Below, piece after piece: positions 44,100 to 53,892 of a DNA stretch of 64,000 bases. Within the stretch, counting starts at the first letter, position 1, and each line of letters starts with the position of its first letter. Below the pieces are notes generated by a model that ran no database searches, was not told where the DNA came from, and worked only from the letters and a program-made list of their open reading frames with translations. This DNA is from Angustibacter luteus (lineage in GTDB: Bacteria; Actinomycetota; Actinomycetes; Actinomycetales; Angustibacteraceae): positions 959,877 through 1,023,876 of the forward strand of contig NZ_BAABFP010000005.1 of the NCBI RefSeq assembly GCF_039541115.1, given 5' to 3'. The position numbers and the translations under genes are program-made.

Positions 44100-46438
44100 C
44101 GGGCGGGTTCCACGGTGACGTCCGCACCCTCGGGTGCGGTCGCGGGTGCGGTCTGGTTCGGGATCGCGGGGATCGAACGGGCGTCCAGCCACTGCTCCAG
44201 CTCGGCGGGCGGCAGGGCCCGCGAGAAGTAGAAGCCCTGCGACTCGTCACAGCCCGAGGTGGCCAGCTGCCCCGCGGTGTCGGCGTCCTCGACACCCTCG
44301 GCGACCATCGTCATGCCGAGCGAGTGCGCGAGCTCGATGGTGGAGCGCACGATCGCGGCCGCGCGGGCGTCCTGGGCCATCGGCAGGACGAACGACCGGT
44401 CGAGCTTGAGCTGGTCGATGGGCAGCTCCCGCAGGTACGTCAGCGAGGAGTAGCCGGTGCCGAAGTCGTCGACCGACACCCGGATGCCGAGCTGGCGCAG
44501 CTCGGTGAGGATGGACCGGGCGCGCTCGCGGTCCCCCATCAGGAAGTCCTCGGTGATCTCCAGCTCGAGCCGGTCCGGGGACAGCCCACGCTGCAGCAGG
44601 ATGGCGGCCACCCGCCGCGGCAGGTCCATGTCGACGAGCGAGGACGCCGACAGGTTCACGGCGACCGCGAGCCGGCGTCCCTGGTCCTGCCAGACCCGCA
44701 CCTGGTCCAGGGACTGCTCGAGGACGGCGGTGGTCAGCTCCCGCATCAGGCCCGCCTGCTCGGCCAGCGGCAGGAACGAGTCCGGCAGCAGCAGCCCCCG
44801 GGTCGGGTGCGGCCAGCGGACCAGTGCCTCGACGCCGTCCACCTTGAGCGACCGGGAGTCGACCTTCGGCTGGTAGAACACGGCGAGCCCACCGGTCAGC
44901 ACGGCGTCCCGCAGCTCCTCGAGCATGCGCAGCCGGTCCTGGCCGCCCGTGTCGTCGCCCTCGGCCGAGTAGGACGAGTGCCCCAGTCGCGAGCCCTTCG
45001 CCTGGTACATGGCGATGTCGGCCGCCCGCAGCAGCTCGGAGACCTGGCCACCGTGCGTGGGGAAGAACGAGATGCCGATGCTGGCGTCCACCCGGACGGT
45101 CACGCCGTCGACGGTGAACGGCGGGTTCAGCACTGCGTGCACCCGCTCAGCCATCGTCTCGGCCTGGGCGCTGTCGGCGCCGGAGAGGTAGATCGCGAAC
45201 TCGTCACCACCCAACCGGGCCAGCAGGTGGTTGGCGCCGTCCAGGCTGCTCGTCAGCCGGGACGCGACGTGCCGCAGCAGGTCGTCGCCGGCGTGGTGGC
45301 CGAGGCTGTCGTTGACCTCCTTGAACCGGTCGAGGTCCAGCAGCAGCAGCGCGCCGATGCCCGGCCCCTCGCCGCTGGTGCGGGTGTTGACCTGCTCGTA
45401 GAAGGCCCTCCGGTTGCTCAGTCCGGTGAGCTCGTCGGTGAGGGCGAGCTGCCTGCTGTGCGCGAGCGTGCGGACCTCGCCGAACGTGACGATCATCCGC
45501 CCGAGGGCCGCGACGACGGTGCCGGCGGCCAGGCCGATGGCGACCGGGTGCAGCTCGTGCGAGTTGGCGAACACGAGCAGGCAGACCGCGACCCCGCTGG
45601 CGCCGATCGGGATGCCCAGGAGCACCCAGGAAGGCAGCGGCACACCGGCCGGACGGCTCGGCCAACCCGGCGCGAACGCCATCAGCAGGGTCGCGAGCAC
45701 CCAGACGACGTCGTTGGCGCCACCGGGCTGGTACGTGCCGTTGGCGGCGTGGAACAGGTACACCAGGTCGGCGACCACGAACGCGGTCAGACCCGCCACG
45801 AAGAACCACAGACCGGCCGGCGGCCGCCAGTGGAAGAGGGCCAGGACGGCGGTGACGATCAGCAGCAGCATCACGTCCAGCAGGGGGTAGGCCAGGGTCG
45901 TCACCACGGCCGACCAGCTGCCGCCGGTCACCGCCAGCACCGGACCGGCGATGGCCGCCATGACCGCGGCGACCGCGAGGCCACCGACGATCCCGTCGAG
46001 CCACAGGCTGATCGGCAGCTGGTTCGCCATCTCCCGCACGACGAGCAGCAGGGCGACGAACGCGAACCCGTAGAAGGACAGCCAGAGACCGTCCGCCATG
46101 GACGGGAAGGGCTCGGGGCTCAGCGGCCGGACGAAGGCGGTCCAGAAGACGTTGCCCAGGCCGTACAACGCCAGGCCGAGCGCGAGGATCCGCCAGCTGC
46201 GGGTGAACGAGGTGTCGCGGCGCGACCGGAGCAGGCACACGACGGGGCTGAGCATGTAGGCGATGTTGTTCAACCAGCCGTCGAGCAGCAGGTCGTAGCC
46301 GGGCGCCGTCCGCACGCCGGGGATGGTGGAGATCCCGAAGGCCAGGTACACAGCGAGGACGACGGCGTAGACGCCGGCCTCGAGGGCTCGTCCGGGCGGC
46401 ACGAATCGCCCTCGGAGCCTCGACGCGACGAGATCCAT
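44096..46438 (-). CDS. Membrane GGDEF/EAL bifunctional c-di-GMP enzyme
   Basis: 780 residues. The N-terminal ~310 residues contain about nine or ten membrane helices (VYAVVLAVYLAFGISTIPGV, LWLSFYGFAFVALLLVV and others). A diguanylate cyclase domain keeps the intact active site ARLGGDEFAIYL (about residue 409), and an EAL phosphodiesterase domain keeps DGVEALVRWPHP (about 534) and DDFGTGYSSLTYLRELP. Both activities may be possible; which dominates cannot be told. It probably senses a membrane signal. Coupled by ATGA to the downstream GNAT gene. Confidence 0.93.
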   Translation of the reverse strand: MDLVASRLRGRFVPPGRALEAGVYAVVLAVYLAFGISTIPGVRTAPGYDLLLDGWLNNIAYMLSPVVCLLRSRRDTSFTRSWRILALGLALYGLGNVFWTAFVRPLSPEPFPSMADGLWLSFYGFAFVALLLVVREMANQLPISLWLDGIVGGLAVAAVMAAIAGPVLAVTGGSWSAVVTTLAYPLLDVMLLLIVTAVLALFHWRPPAGLWFFVAGLTAFVVADLVYLFHAANGTYQPGGANDVVWVLATLLMAFAPGWPSRPAGVPLPSWVLLGIPIGASGVAVCLLVFANSHELHPVAIGLAAGTVVAALGRMIVTFGEVRTLAHSRQLALTDELTGLSNRRAFYEQVNTRTSGEGPGIGALLLLDLDRFKEVNDSLGHHAGDDLLRHVASRLTSSLDGANHLLARLGGDEFAIYLSGADSAQAETMAERVHAVLNPPFTVDGVTVRVDASIGISFFPTHGGQVSELLRAADIAMYQAKGSRLGHSSYSAEGDDTGGQDRLRMLEELRDAVLTGGLAVFYQPKVDSRSLKVDGVEALVRWPHPTRGLLLPDSFLPLAEQAGLMRELTTAVLEQSLDQVRVWQDQGRRLAVAVNLSASSLVDMDLPRRVAAILLQRGLSPDRLELEITEDFLMGDRERARSILTELRQLGIRVSVDDFGTGYSSLTYLRELPIDQLKLDRSFVLPMAQDARAAAIVRSTIELAHSLGMTMVAEGVEDADTAGQLATSGCDESQGFYFSRALPPAELEQWLDARSIPAIPNQTAPATAPEGADVTVEPAR

Positions 46439-46608
46439 GCCGACCGCCTTCTTGCGTAGTCCATCCCCTCGCGGCCTGATCGGGCGGCCAGGGCGGCGGC
46501 TTGAGGCCGAGAGCGACTACTGCGGCCAGACGTGGTACGGGCGTGTCGCAAGAAGGACGGTTTCGCCCGATCTGTGTTCTCGGACGATCGCCTCGGGTCC
46601 CGCCGCGC

Positions 46609-47019
46609 TCAGGCGCCGGCCGGACCCCCGAAGTACTGGTCGAGCACGGTCGCGAAGATCGGATCTGCGCCCGGGACCGCGGCGAACAGCGACATCGACG
46701 ACTCCAGCTTCAGCGCGTCGACCGGGCCGAGGACCGCCACGGCGTCACTCGCACCCAGGTCGACGAGCGCGCCCGCGCACTCGGCGAGGCGTGGCCCGAG
46801 AACGGGGTGCTCGAGGTAAGCGACCGCCTCGGCCGGACCGCTGATCGCGTAAAAGCGGGCGAGGTCGCTGCGTCCGAGGCCGGCGAGCTGCGGGAAGACG
46901 AACCACATCCAGTGGCTGTGCTTGCGTCCGCCCCGCAGCTCGGCCAGCGCCTGGTCGTAGGTGCCGCCGTCATCCTGGGCCCGGACGAACCGCTGCAGGT
47001 CGAAGGAGTCGTCCACCAC
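46609..47019 (-). CDS. DUF1810 family protein
   Basis: 136 residues. Recognisable as DUF1810: FDLQRFVRAQDDGGTYDQAL, the strongly conserved RGGRKHSHWMWFVFPQLAGL, and AISGPAEAVAYLEHPVLGPR. Small soluble helical protein of unknown function. It lies 13 bases downstream of the MFS gene on the same strand, suggesting co-transcription. Confidence 0.9.
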   Translation of the reverse strand: MVDDSFDLQRFVRAQDDGGTYDQALAELRGGRKHSHWMWFVFPQLAGLGRSDLARFYAISGPAEAVAYLEHPVLGPRLAECAGALVDLGASDAVAVLGPVDALKLESSMSLFAAVPGADPIFATVLDQYFGGPAGA

Positions 47020-47032
47020 CCCACCCTAGGCG

Positions 47033-48349
47033 TCAGGAGTACGCGCGCTCCGCCGCCTCGGCGAGCTCGCGCCGGGGCCAGCTGCGCCACACCGGCACGA
47101 GCAGCAGGAGCGTCAGCACCGCCGACACGACGACGGCCAGCGCCGGGTTGGTGGCATCGGCCAGCGCCCCGACCGCCAGGAACGACGTCGCGGTGACCAG
47201 CGCGAACCCGGACCCGGCGACCGCACTGAGCCGGCCGCGCAGCTCGTCGGGACTGAGCAGCGTGAAGGTCGCCATGAGCGGGACCATGAATCCCTGGCAC
47301 ACCCCCGCCAGCACGAAGAGCACGCCGGCCACCGCCCAGGGCGGGTCCAGCACCACGCCGAGCAGTGGGAGCGGCAGCAGCAGCGCCATGGGCAGGATGC
47401 GGCTCACCTGCACCACCGGCGTCCAGCGGCTGACCAGCAGGACGCCGGCCACGGCGCCGAGCGGGCCGGCGGCCAGCAGGATGCCGCCGGCGGCGGTCGA
47501 GCCCCCGTGCTCACGCGCGTACGGCAGCGACACCGCCTCAGGGGCGGTGAACGCCAGCAGCGTCACGATGGCCACCAGGAACAACGAGCGGGTGGGCACG
47601 TCGCGGTACAGGTAGCGCACGCCCTCCCGGACGTCGGCCACCCAGCCGCCCAAGCCGTGCACGGTGGCCGGCCGGGCCGCGGCGTTCGCCGTGACGAACG
47701 CGAAGATCAGCAGGCCCGAGGCGACGAAGGTCGCGGCGTCCAGCCACAGCGCCTGCTGGGTGCCCAGCGTCGCCACCACGATGCCGCCGATCGCCACGCC
47801 CGCGACCTGGTTGAACTGGAAGGTCATCTGCATCAGCGAGTTGGCGCGCAGGAAGAGCGGACGTTCCTCGAACATCTCGGCGAGCAGGGCCCGGCTGGCG
47901 GCGAAGAACGGCGCCCCGGACAGCTCGACGAGGAACAGCATCACCAGCAACAGCCAGATCGGCGCGCCCTGCGTGACGGCCAGCACGAGCAGCACCAGAC
48001 CCAGGGAACGCAGGACGTCGCAGGCCACCATCACGGTGCGCCGCGGGATCCGGTCGGACAGCGGCCCGAGCAGGGCCTGGCCGAAGACGGCGGGCAGGTA
48101 GCTGACCGCGAACGCCGCGGCCGCGAACAACGCCGAGTTGGACTGGTGCAGGACCAGGGCGGCGAGCGCCACCCGGGCGAGCTGGTCGCCCCAGTCCGAG
48201 AGCACCCGGGCGAGGTACAGCGCGACGAAGTCAGGACGGCGCAGTGCGCGTCGGTACGTCGCGCCGACGCGCCGTTCGCTCCCCCGCCCGGTCACGGCAG
48301 GGACGTTACTCGATCCCGACGTCCGATTCGCCCCTTGCGTATCAGTCAT
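47033..48349 (-). CDS. MFS transporter (probable drug/solute exporter)
   Basis: 438 residues with about twelve hydrophobic helices. Typical MFS loop FGQALLGPLSDRIPRRTVMV with the A-motif-like DRIPRR, and a central cytoplasmic loop around VADVREGVRYLYRDVPTRSL typical of the MFS_3/enterobactin-exporter-like group. Substrate unknown. Its start overlaps the end of glnE by 8 bases. Confidence 0.9.
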   Translation of the reverse strand: MTDTQGANRTSGSSNVPAVTGRGSERRVGATYRRALRRPDFVALYLARVLSDWGDQLARVALAALVLHQSNSALFAAAAFAVSYLPAVFGQALLGPLSDRIPRRTVMVACDVLRSLGLVLLVLAVTQGAPIWLLLVMLFLVELSGAPFFAASRALLAEMFEERPLFLRANSLMQMTFQFNQVAGVAIGGIVVATLGTQQALWLDAATFVASGLLIFAFVTANAAARPATVHGLGGWVADVREGVRYLYRDVPTRSLFLVAIVTLLAFTAPEAVSLPYAREHGGSTAAGGILLAAGPLGAVAGVLLVSRWTPVVQVSRILPMALLLPLPLLGVVLDPPWAVAGVLFVLAGVCQGFMVPLMATFTLLSPDELRGRLSAVAGSGFALVTATSFLAVGALADATNPALAVVVSAVLTLLLLVPVWRSWPRRELAEAAERAYS

Positions 48350-51300
48350 AGAAAACCCGCTCGACCACTGAGCGGGCTCGGCGGGCCGACCGCCGGTAGT
48401 CGTCGACCAGAGCGGCGCCGGAGCCGGCCGGGTAGCCCACGATCCGCGCCACGCCCTCCAGGTCGCGCAGGTCGCTGGGCAGGGCGTCCACCGGTCGACC
48501 TCGCCACAGCACGGCGGCGTTGCGGAGCCGGGAGGCCAGGGTCCAGGACTGGGCGAGCACCTCGGCGTCGTCGACCGCGACCAGCCCGTGCTCGTGAGCC
48601 ACCCGCAGGGCCGTCATGGTGCCGGTGTGCCGCAAGCCGGTCACCTCGTGCGCGTGCTGCAGCTGCAGCAGCTGGACGGTCCACTCCACGTCGGCCATGC
48701 CGCCTCGGCCGAGCTTGAGGTGGGTGCCCGGGTCGCCGCCACGGGGCAGCCGCTCGGCCTCCACCCGGGCCTTGACCCGCCGGACCTCCCGGACGTCCGT
48801 GTCCTTGATGCCCTGCGCCGGCCAGCGCACGGGGTCGATGAGCGCTCGGAAGCGGTCGGCCAGCTCGGGGTCACCTGCCAGCGGGGTCGCCCGGAGCAGG
48901 GCCTGTGCCTCCCAGACCAGCGACCACCGCTCGTAGTAGGCGGCGTAGGAGGCCAGGGACCGCACCAGGGGGCCCTGCTTGCCCTCGGGGCGCAGGTCGG
49001 CGTCCAGCTCGAGCGCGGGATCAGGTCCGGGGCCGCCGATCAGCCGGCGCAGCTCGTTGACGACGGCCAGCGCGGCCTCCTGCGCCGCAGCGTCGTCGGC
49101 GCCCTCCACCGGGTCGTGCACGTAGAGGACGTCGGCGTCGCTGCCGTAGCCGAGCTCGCGGCCGCCGAAGCGGCCCATGCCGACCACCAGGACGCGGGTG
49201 GGCAGCGGACCGCCTCGCTGCTCCTCCACGACGCGGACGGCGACGGTGAGCGCGCCCTCCAACAGGGCCGAGGCCACGCTGGTGAGCGAGCGCTCGACGT
49301 CGTCCAGGTCGAGCCGGCCCAGCAGGTCGGCCGTCGCGATCCGGATGAGCTCGCGGCGGCGCACCGCCCGGGCGCCCGCGACGGCCCGCACCGGGTCGTC
49401 GTGCCGCGCCACGACGCTGACCATCTCGGTGCGCAGCGCCTGGGCGGTGCGCGGGTCCAGGCCGGTGTCGTGGCCGAGCACCTGCACGGTGTCCGGTGCG
49501 CGCTCCAGCAGCTCGGCGACGAACCGGCCGCGGGCCAGGACGTGGGCGAGGCGCTCGGCGGCGGATCCCTCGTCGCGCAGCATCTTGAGGTACCAGTGCG
49601 TCGTGCCCAGCTCGTCGCTGACCCGGCGAAAGGCGAGCAGTCCGGCGTCCGGGTCCGCCTCGTCCGCGAACCAGCCCAGCATGACGGGCAGCAGCTGACG
49701 TTGGATCGCCGAGCGGCGGCTGACGCCGTCGGTGAGCGCGGCCAGGTTGCGCATCGCGCTGGAGGGGTCTCGGTAGCCGAGCGCCTGCAGGCGGGACTGC
49801 GCCGCGTCCGGGGTCATCCGCACCTCGTCCGGGGACAGCCGGGAGGCAGCGACCAGCAGCGGACGGTAGAACAGCCGCTCGTGCAGCCGGCGCACCTCGC
49901 GGGCCTGCAGCTGCCACTGGGCCACCACGGACCGCGCGGGGTCGGCGCGGTGACCCAGCTCGCGGCCGAGCCGGCGCAGGTCGACGTCCGACGTCGGCAT
50001 GAGGTGGGTGCGGCGCAGCCGGAAGAGCTGGACTCGGTGCTCGAGGGTGCGCAGCAGGCGGTATGCCGCAGCCAGCGCCTGCGCGTCGTCGCGCCCGACG
50101 TAGCCGCCGTCCGCCAGCGCCTGCAGGGCGGCCAGCGTGCTGGGGCTTCGGACGGTGTCGTCCACCCGGCCGTGCACGAGCTGCAGCAGTTGGACGCTGA
50201 ACTCCACGTCGCGCAGGCCACCGCGGCCGAGCTTGAGCTGGCGGGAGGCCTCGTCGGCGGGTACGTGCTCCTCGACCCGCCGGCGCATCGCCTGGACCTC
50301 CTCGACGAAGTTCGCCCGGGCCGCGGCGGTCCACACCAGGGGTCCGATGGCCGCCGCGTACGCGTCGCCGAGGGCACGGTCCCCGGCGACGGGACGGGCC
50401 TTCAGCAGGGCCTGGAACTCCCACGTCTTGGCCCAGCGCTCGTAGTAGGCGAGGTGGCTGGCCAGCGTCCTGACGAGCGGGCCGTCCCGACCTTCGGGGC
50501 GCAGGTTGGCGTCGACCGGCCACAGGGTCCCCTCGGCGGTCGAGGCCGAGCAGGCGCGCATCACCCCGGCGGCGAGCTGGTGCGCCGTCACCAGGGCGGC
50601 CCGTTCCGCCTGGGCCCGGCTGGCGTCGTCCCCGGGGGTGTCGTCCCGGGCGGGCTCGAGCGGCTCGGCCACGAAGATCACGTCGACGTCGCTGACGTAG
50701 TTCAGCTCGCGACCCCCGCACTTGCCCATACCGATGATCGTGAGCCGGCAGGGCACGGCGTCCGGGTCGAGCTCGGCCCGGGCGATGGCCAGGGCCGCCT
50801 CGAGGGCGGCCGAGGCCAGGTCCGCGAGCTCGCGGGCCACGTCGGCGAGCTCGTGCATGGGGTTGCGGGCGGCCAGGTCCCGGCCGGCCACGGCCAGCAG
50901 CCGGCGCCGGTAGGCGATCCGCAGGCGGTCGTAGGCAGGTCGGCCGCCCTCCGCCGCTACCGGTTCGGGCGAGGTCGGGTCGGCGCCGACGGCCAGCAGC
51001 AGGGCCGACCGCAGTTCCTCCTCGGCCGCCGGCTGGTCGGCGGTCAGGGCCGGCCAGTGCGAGGGGTGCCGGGCCAGGTGGTCACCGAGGGCGGCCGACG
51101 AGCCGAGGACGGCGATGAGGCGGTCGCGCACCGGGCCGCCGACCCGAACGGCCTGCAGGAGGTGCCCGACGTCGGCCGCGAAGACGTCCGGGTCGTCCGG
51201 GTCCCGGGCGCCGAGCGCGCGCATCGACTCCATGAGGCGCAGCAGCCCCAGCAGGGCGAGGTCGGGGTCTGCGGCGCCGGCCAGGTCAACGAGCAGCCCG

Positions 51301-51434
51301 TCCTCGAAGAGGTCGTCCAACGGGTCGAACAACCCGGCCAGGGCCGGATCGGCCATCAACCGCTCGGCCCGCGCCGGATCGGCGAAGCCGAGCCGGGCGA
51401 GCTGGCCGGCCAAGCTCGTCGATCGGGTGTTCAC
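48342..51434 (-). CDS. glnE: Glutamine synthetase adenylyltransferase/deadenylase GlnE
   Basis: 1030 residues. Two nucleotidyltransferase domains: the first with GGRELNYVSDVDVIFVAEP, the second with GGRELGYGSDADVLYVHDP. Each is followed by a helical domain (DANLRPEGRDGPLVRTLASH; DADLRPEGKQGPLVRSLAS). It adds or removes AMP on the tyrosine of GlnA1 (present at 37061 in this window). Starts with GTG 51434. It is transcribed towards the MFS gene. Confidence 0.97.
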   Translation of the reverse strand: MNTRSTSLAGQLARLGFADPARAERLMADPALAGLFDPLDDLFEDGLLVDLAGAADPDLALLGLLRLMESMRALGARDPDDPDVFAADVGHLLQAVRVGGPVRDRLIAVLGSSAALGDHLARHPSHWPALTADQPAAEEELRSALLLAVGADPTSPEPVAAEGGRPAYDRLRIAYRRRLLAVAGRDLAARNPMHELADVARELADLASAALEAALAIARAELDPDAVPCRLTIIGMGKCGGRELNYVSDVDVIFVAEPLEPARDDTPGDDASRAQAERAALVTAHQLAAGVMRACSASTAEGTLWPVDANLRPEGRDGPLVRTLASHLAYYERWAKTWEFQALLKARPVAGDRALGDAYAAAIGPLVWTAAARANFVEEVQAMRRRVEEHVPADEASRQLKLGRGGLRDVEFSVQLLQLVHGRVDDTVRSPSTLAALQALADGGYVGRDDAQALAAAYRLLRTLEHRVQLFRLRRTHLMPTSDVDLRRLGRELGHRADPARSVVAQWQLQAREVRRLHERLFYRPLLVAASRLSPDEVRMTPDAAQSRLQALGYRDPSSAMRNLAALTDGVSRRSAIQRQLLPVMLGWFADEADPDAGLLAFRRVSDELGTTHWYLKMLRDEGSAAERLAHVLARGRFVAELLERAPDTVQVLGHDTGLDPRTAQALRTEMVSVVARHDDPVRAVAGARAVRRRELIRIATADLLGRLDLDDVERSLTSVASALLEGALTVAVRVVEEQRGGPLPTRVLVVGMGRFGGRELGYGSDADVLYVHDPVEGADDAAAQEAALAVVNELRRLIGGPGPDPALELDADLRPEGKQGPLVRSLASYAAYYERWSLVWEAQALLRATPLAGDPELADRFRALIDPVRWPAQGIKDTDVREVRRVKARVEAERLPRGGDPGTHLKLGRGGMADVEWTVQLLQLQHAHEVTGLRHTGTMTALRVAHEHGLVAVDDAEVLAQSWTLASRLRNAAVLWRGRPVDALPSDLRDLEGVARIVGYPAGSGAALVDDYRRSARRARSVVERVFYD

Positions 51435-51512
51435 GGCGTCACGCTAACCGAGTCCGACGTCGCGTGGTCGGCGGTCTTGTTGCCGCCAGGAGCGCATGCC
51501 ACACTGCAGCGC

Positions 51513-52349
51513 GTGGCAGCCCCGCGCGACCCTCGCAGCGCCCCGCGGAACGCGCTGCGCACGCTGGCCCGAAAAGTCTCTCCCCGAGTGGCGGGAGTCT
51601 GGGCCTCGTACGAACGTGACCTCGCGCGGGCCCGCACCACGCTGGCCCGGACGGCTCCGCAGCCCGACGTCGACCTCTGCGAGCTGGCCACCAAGTACGG
51701 CACGGACAAGTGGGGCATCCACCGCTACGCGCAGCACTACCAGCGGCACCTCGAGCACCTGCGTGACCGGCCGATCCGACTCCTGGAGATCGGCGTCGGC
51801 GGGTACTCGAACGCCCGGCGGGGCGGGGCATCCCTGAGGATGTGGCGCGACTTCTTCCCGCAGGGGCAGGTCGTCGGCATGGACATCCACGACAAGTCCG
51901 GGCTGTCGGCGCCCCGGATCGCGGTCGTGCAGGCTGACCAGTCCGACCCGACGTCACTGCGCCGGGTGCACGAGGACTTCGGTCCGTTCGACGTCATCAT
52001 CGACGACGGCAGCCACGTCCCCGCGCACGTGCGCACCACCTTCGAGACGCTCTACCCGCTGCTGGCGGAGAACGGCGTCTACGCCATCGAGGACCTGCAG
52101 ACGTCCTACTGGGAGTCCTGGGGAGGCGCCACCGACCCGGCCGATCCGACCACGTCGATGGCCCTGGTCAAGGCACTGCTGGACGGCCTGAACTACGAGG
52201 AGCAGGTGGACGCCGGGGAACCCACGTACAGCGACGTCCACGTGGTTGCGGTGCACGGCTACCACAACCTCGTGGTCATCGAGAAGGGCATCAACCGCGA
52301 GGGCACCCACAAGGAGAGCCTGCTCGCGAACCACAAGCCCACGAGCTGA
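51513..52349 (+). CDS. Class I SAM-dependent methyltransferase, MycE/TylE-like
   Basis: 278 residues from GTG 51513; the much longer frame upstream is an artefact antisense to glnE. An N-terminal helix with basic residues precedes CELATKYGTDKWGIHRYAQH, then SAM motif LLEIGVGGYSNARRGGASLR, VVGMDIHDKSGL, DVIIDDGSHVPAHV and YAIEDLQTSYW. This matches the methyltransferases related to macrolide-sugar O-methylation enzymes, which use a metal. Substrate unknown; no biosynthetic cluster is nearby. Confidence 0.85.
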   Translation: MAAPRDPRSAPRNALRTLARKVSPRVAGVWASYERDLARARTTLARTAPQPDVDLCELATKYGTDKWGIHRYAQHYQRHLEHLRDRPIRLLEIGVGGYSNARRGGASLRMWRDFFPQGQVVGMDIHDKSGLSAPRIAVVQADQSDPTSLRRVHEDFGPFDVIIDDGSHVPAHVRTTFETLYPLLAENGVYAIEDLQTSYWESWGGATDPADPTTSMALVKALLDGLNYEEQVDAGEPTYSDVHVVAVHGYHNLVVIEKGINREGTHKESLLANHKPTS

Positions 52350-52379
52350 CGAGCGCGCTCCCGGACCCGGGCGGCCCCG

Positions 52380-53717
52380 TCACAGCATCGGCAGGTAGCG
52401 GGCCAGCTCGAACTGCGAGATCTGGGAGCGGTAGTCCTGCCACTCCGCACGCTTGTTGCGCAGGAAGAAGTCGAAGACGTGCTCGCCGAGGGTCTCGGCC
52501 ACGAGCTCGCTCTCCTCCATCGCGTGGATCGCCTCGGACAGGCTGGTCGGCAGCTGCCGGATGCCCAGGGCCTTGCGCTCAGACTCGGACAACGACCAGA
52601 CGTCGTCCTCCGCCTCGTCCGGCAGCTCGTAGCCCTCCTCGATCCCCTTGAGGCCGGCGGTCAGCAAGACGGCGAAGGCGAGGTACGGGTTGCACGCCGA
52701 GTCGACCGACCGCATCTCGACCCGCGTCGACTGGCCCTTGGCCGGCTTGTACATCGGCACCCGCACCAGCGCGGAGCGGTTGTTGTGGCCCCAGCAGACG
52801 TAGCTCGGCGCCTCGCCACCACCCATCAGCCGCTTGTACGAGTTCACCCACTGGTTGGTGACCGCCGTGATCTCGGCCGCGTGCCGCAGCAGCCCGGCGA
52901 TGAACTGCCGCCCCACCTTGCTGAGCTGGTACGGCGCGCCCGCCTCGTGGAACGCGTTGCCGTCGCCCGCGAACAGCGAGAGGTGGGTGTGCATGCCCGA
53001 GCCAGGGTGCTCGGCGAACGGCTTGGGCATGAAGCTGGCGAAGATGCCCTGCTCGAGCGCGACCTCCTTGATCACCGCGCGGAACGTCATGATGTTGTCC
53101 GCCGTGGTGAGCGCGTCGGCGTACCGCAGGTCGATCTCGTTCTGCCCGGGCGCGCCCTCGTGGTGGCTGAACTCGACCGAGATGCCCATCGACTCCAGCA
53201 GGCCGATCGCCTGCCGGCGGAAGTCGTGCGCGGTGCCGTGCGGCACGTGGTCGAAGTAGCCCGCCTGGTCGACCGGGACCGGCGGCTGGCCCGGCGCGCT
53301 GCCCCGCTCGAACAGGAAGAACTCGATCTCGGGGTGGGTGTAGAACGTGTAGCCGAGGTCGGACGCCTTGGCCAGGGCGCGCTTGAGGACGTTGCGCGGA
53401 TCGGCGAACGACGGCGTCTGGTCGGGCAGCTGGATGTCGCAGAACATCCTGGCGGTGCCGGGGTTCTCGCCGCGCCAGGGCAGCACCTGGAACGTGCTGG
53501 GGTCCGGCTTGACGAGCATGTCCGCCTCGTAGACCCGGGCGAACCCTTCGATGGCACTGCCGTCGAAGCCGATGCCCTCGGCGAAAGCGCCCTCGAGCTC
53601 GGCGGGGGCGACCGCCACCGACTTGAGCGTGCCGAGCACGTCGGTGAACCAGAGCCGCACGAAGCGGATGTCTCGTTCCTCGATGGTGCGGAGCACGAAC
53701 TCCTGCTGCCTGTCCAT
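52380..53717 (-). CDS. glnA2: Glutamine synthetase GlnA2 (no adenylylation tyrosine)
   Basis: 445 residues from ATG 53717 (MDRQQEFVLRTIEERDIRFV); the alternative ATG 53726 would lie inside the predicted -10. Signatures include GIGFDGSAIEGFARVYE, HPEIEFFLFERG, PFAEHPGSGMHTHLSLFAG, NRSALVRVPMYKP. At the adenylylation site it has DVWSLSESERKALG, with Trp instead of Tyr, so GlnE regulation is not expected. TAGGAT (53725-53730) lies 7 bases upstream, a leaderless arrangement. A possible GlnR half-site lies further upstream. Confidence 0.95.
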   Translation of the reverse strand: MDRQQEFVLRTIEERDIRFVRLWFTDVLGTLKSVAVAPAELEGAFAEGIGFDGSAIEGFARVYEADMLVKPDPSTFQVLPWRGENPGTARMFCDIQLPDQTPSFADPRNVLKRALAKASDLGYTFYTHPEIEFFLFERGSAPGQPPVPVDQAGYFDHVPHGTAHDFRRQAIGLLESMGISVEFSHHEGAPGQNEIDLRYADALTTADNIMTFRAVIKEVALEQGIFASFMPKPFAEHPGSGMHTHLSLFAGDGNAFHEAGAPYQLSKVGRQFIAGLLRHAAEITAVTNQWVNSYKRLMGGGEAPSYVCWGHNNRSALVRVPMYKPAKGQSTRVEMRSVDSACNPYLAFAVLLTAGLKGIEEGYELPDEAEDDVWSLSESERKALGIRQLPTSLSEAIHAMEESELVAETLGEHVFDFFLRNKRAEWQDYRSQISQFELARYLPML

Positions 53718-53740
53718 GCGCGTCATCCTAGGTGCGCGAC

Positions 53741-53756
53741 GTTTCGCTGGCGTGTG
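53741..53756 (-). promoter_or_regulatory. Possible GlnR half-operator of glnA2
   Basis: On the minus strand, CACAC (53756-53752), a 6-base spacer and GAAAC (53745-53741) match the a-n6-b half of the GlnR pattern, 11 bases upstream of the TAGGAT -10 hexamer. The first box departs from gTnAc, and no second pair is seen, so this is weak. Confidence 0.35.
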
Positions 53757-53892
53757 CACCGGGCGGTGCGTCGCGACTCCCTGCTCGGCCTCGTGCGCCG
53801 GTGGGTGCGGCGACGTGGTGGTGGTCGCGGCCTCCTGGCCGCACCCCACTCCTGCACCCACCCGCAGGAACGCAGCGGCTACGGTCGCGGGC

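Noticed and set aside
48588..51512. Apparent 5' extension of the methyltransferase gene
   Set aside because: It is antisense to glnE and not protein-like; the real start is GTG 51513.
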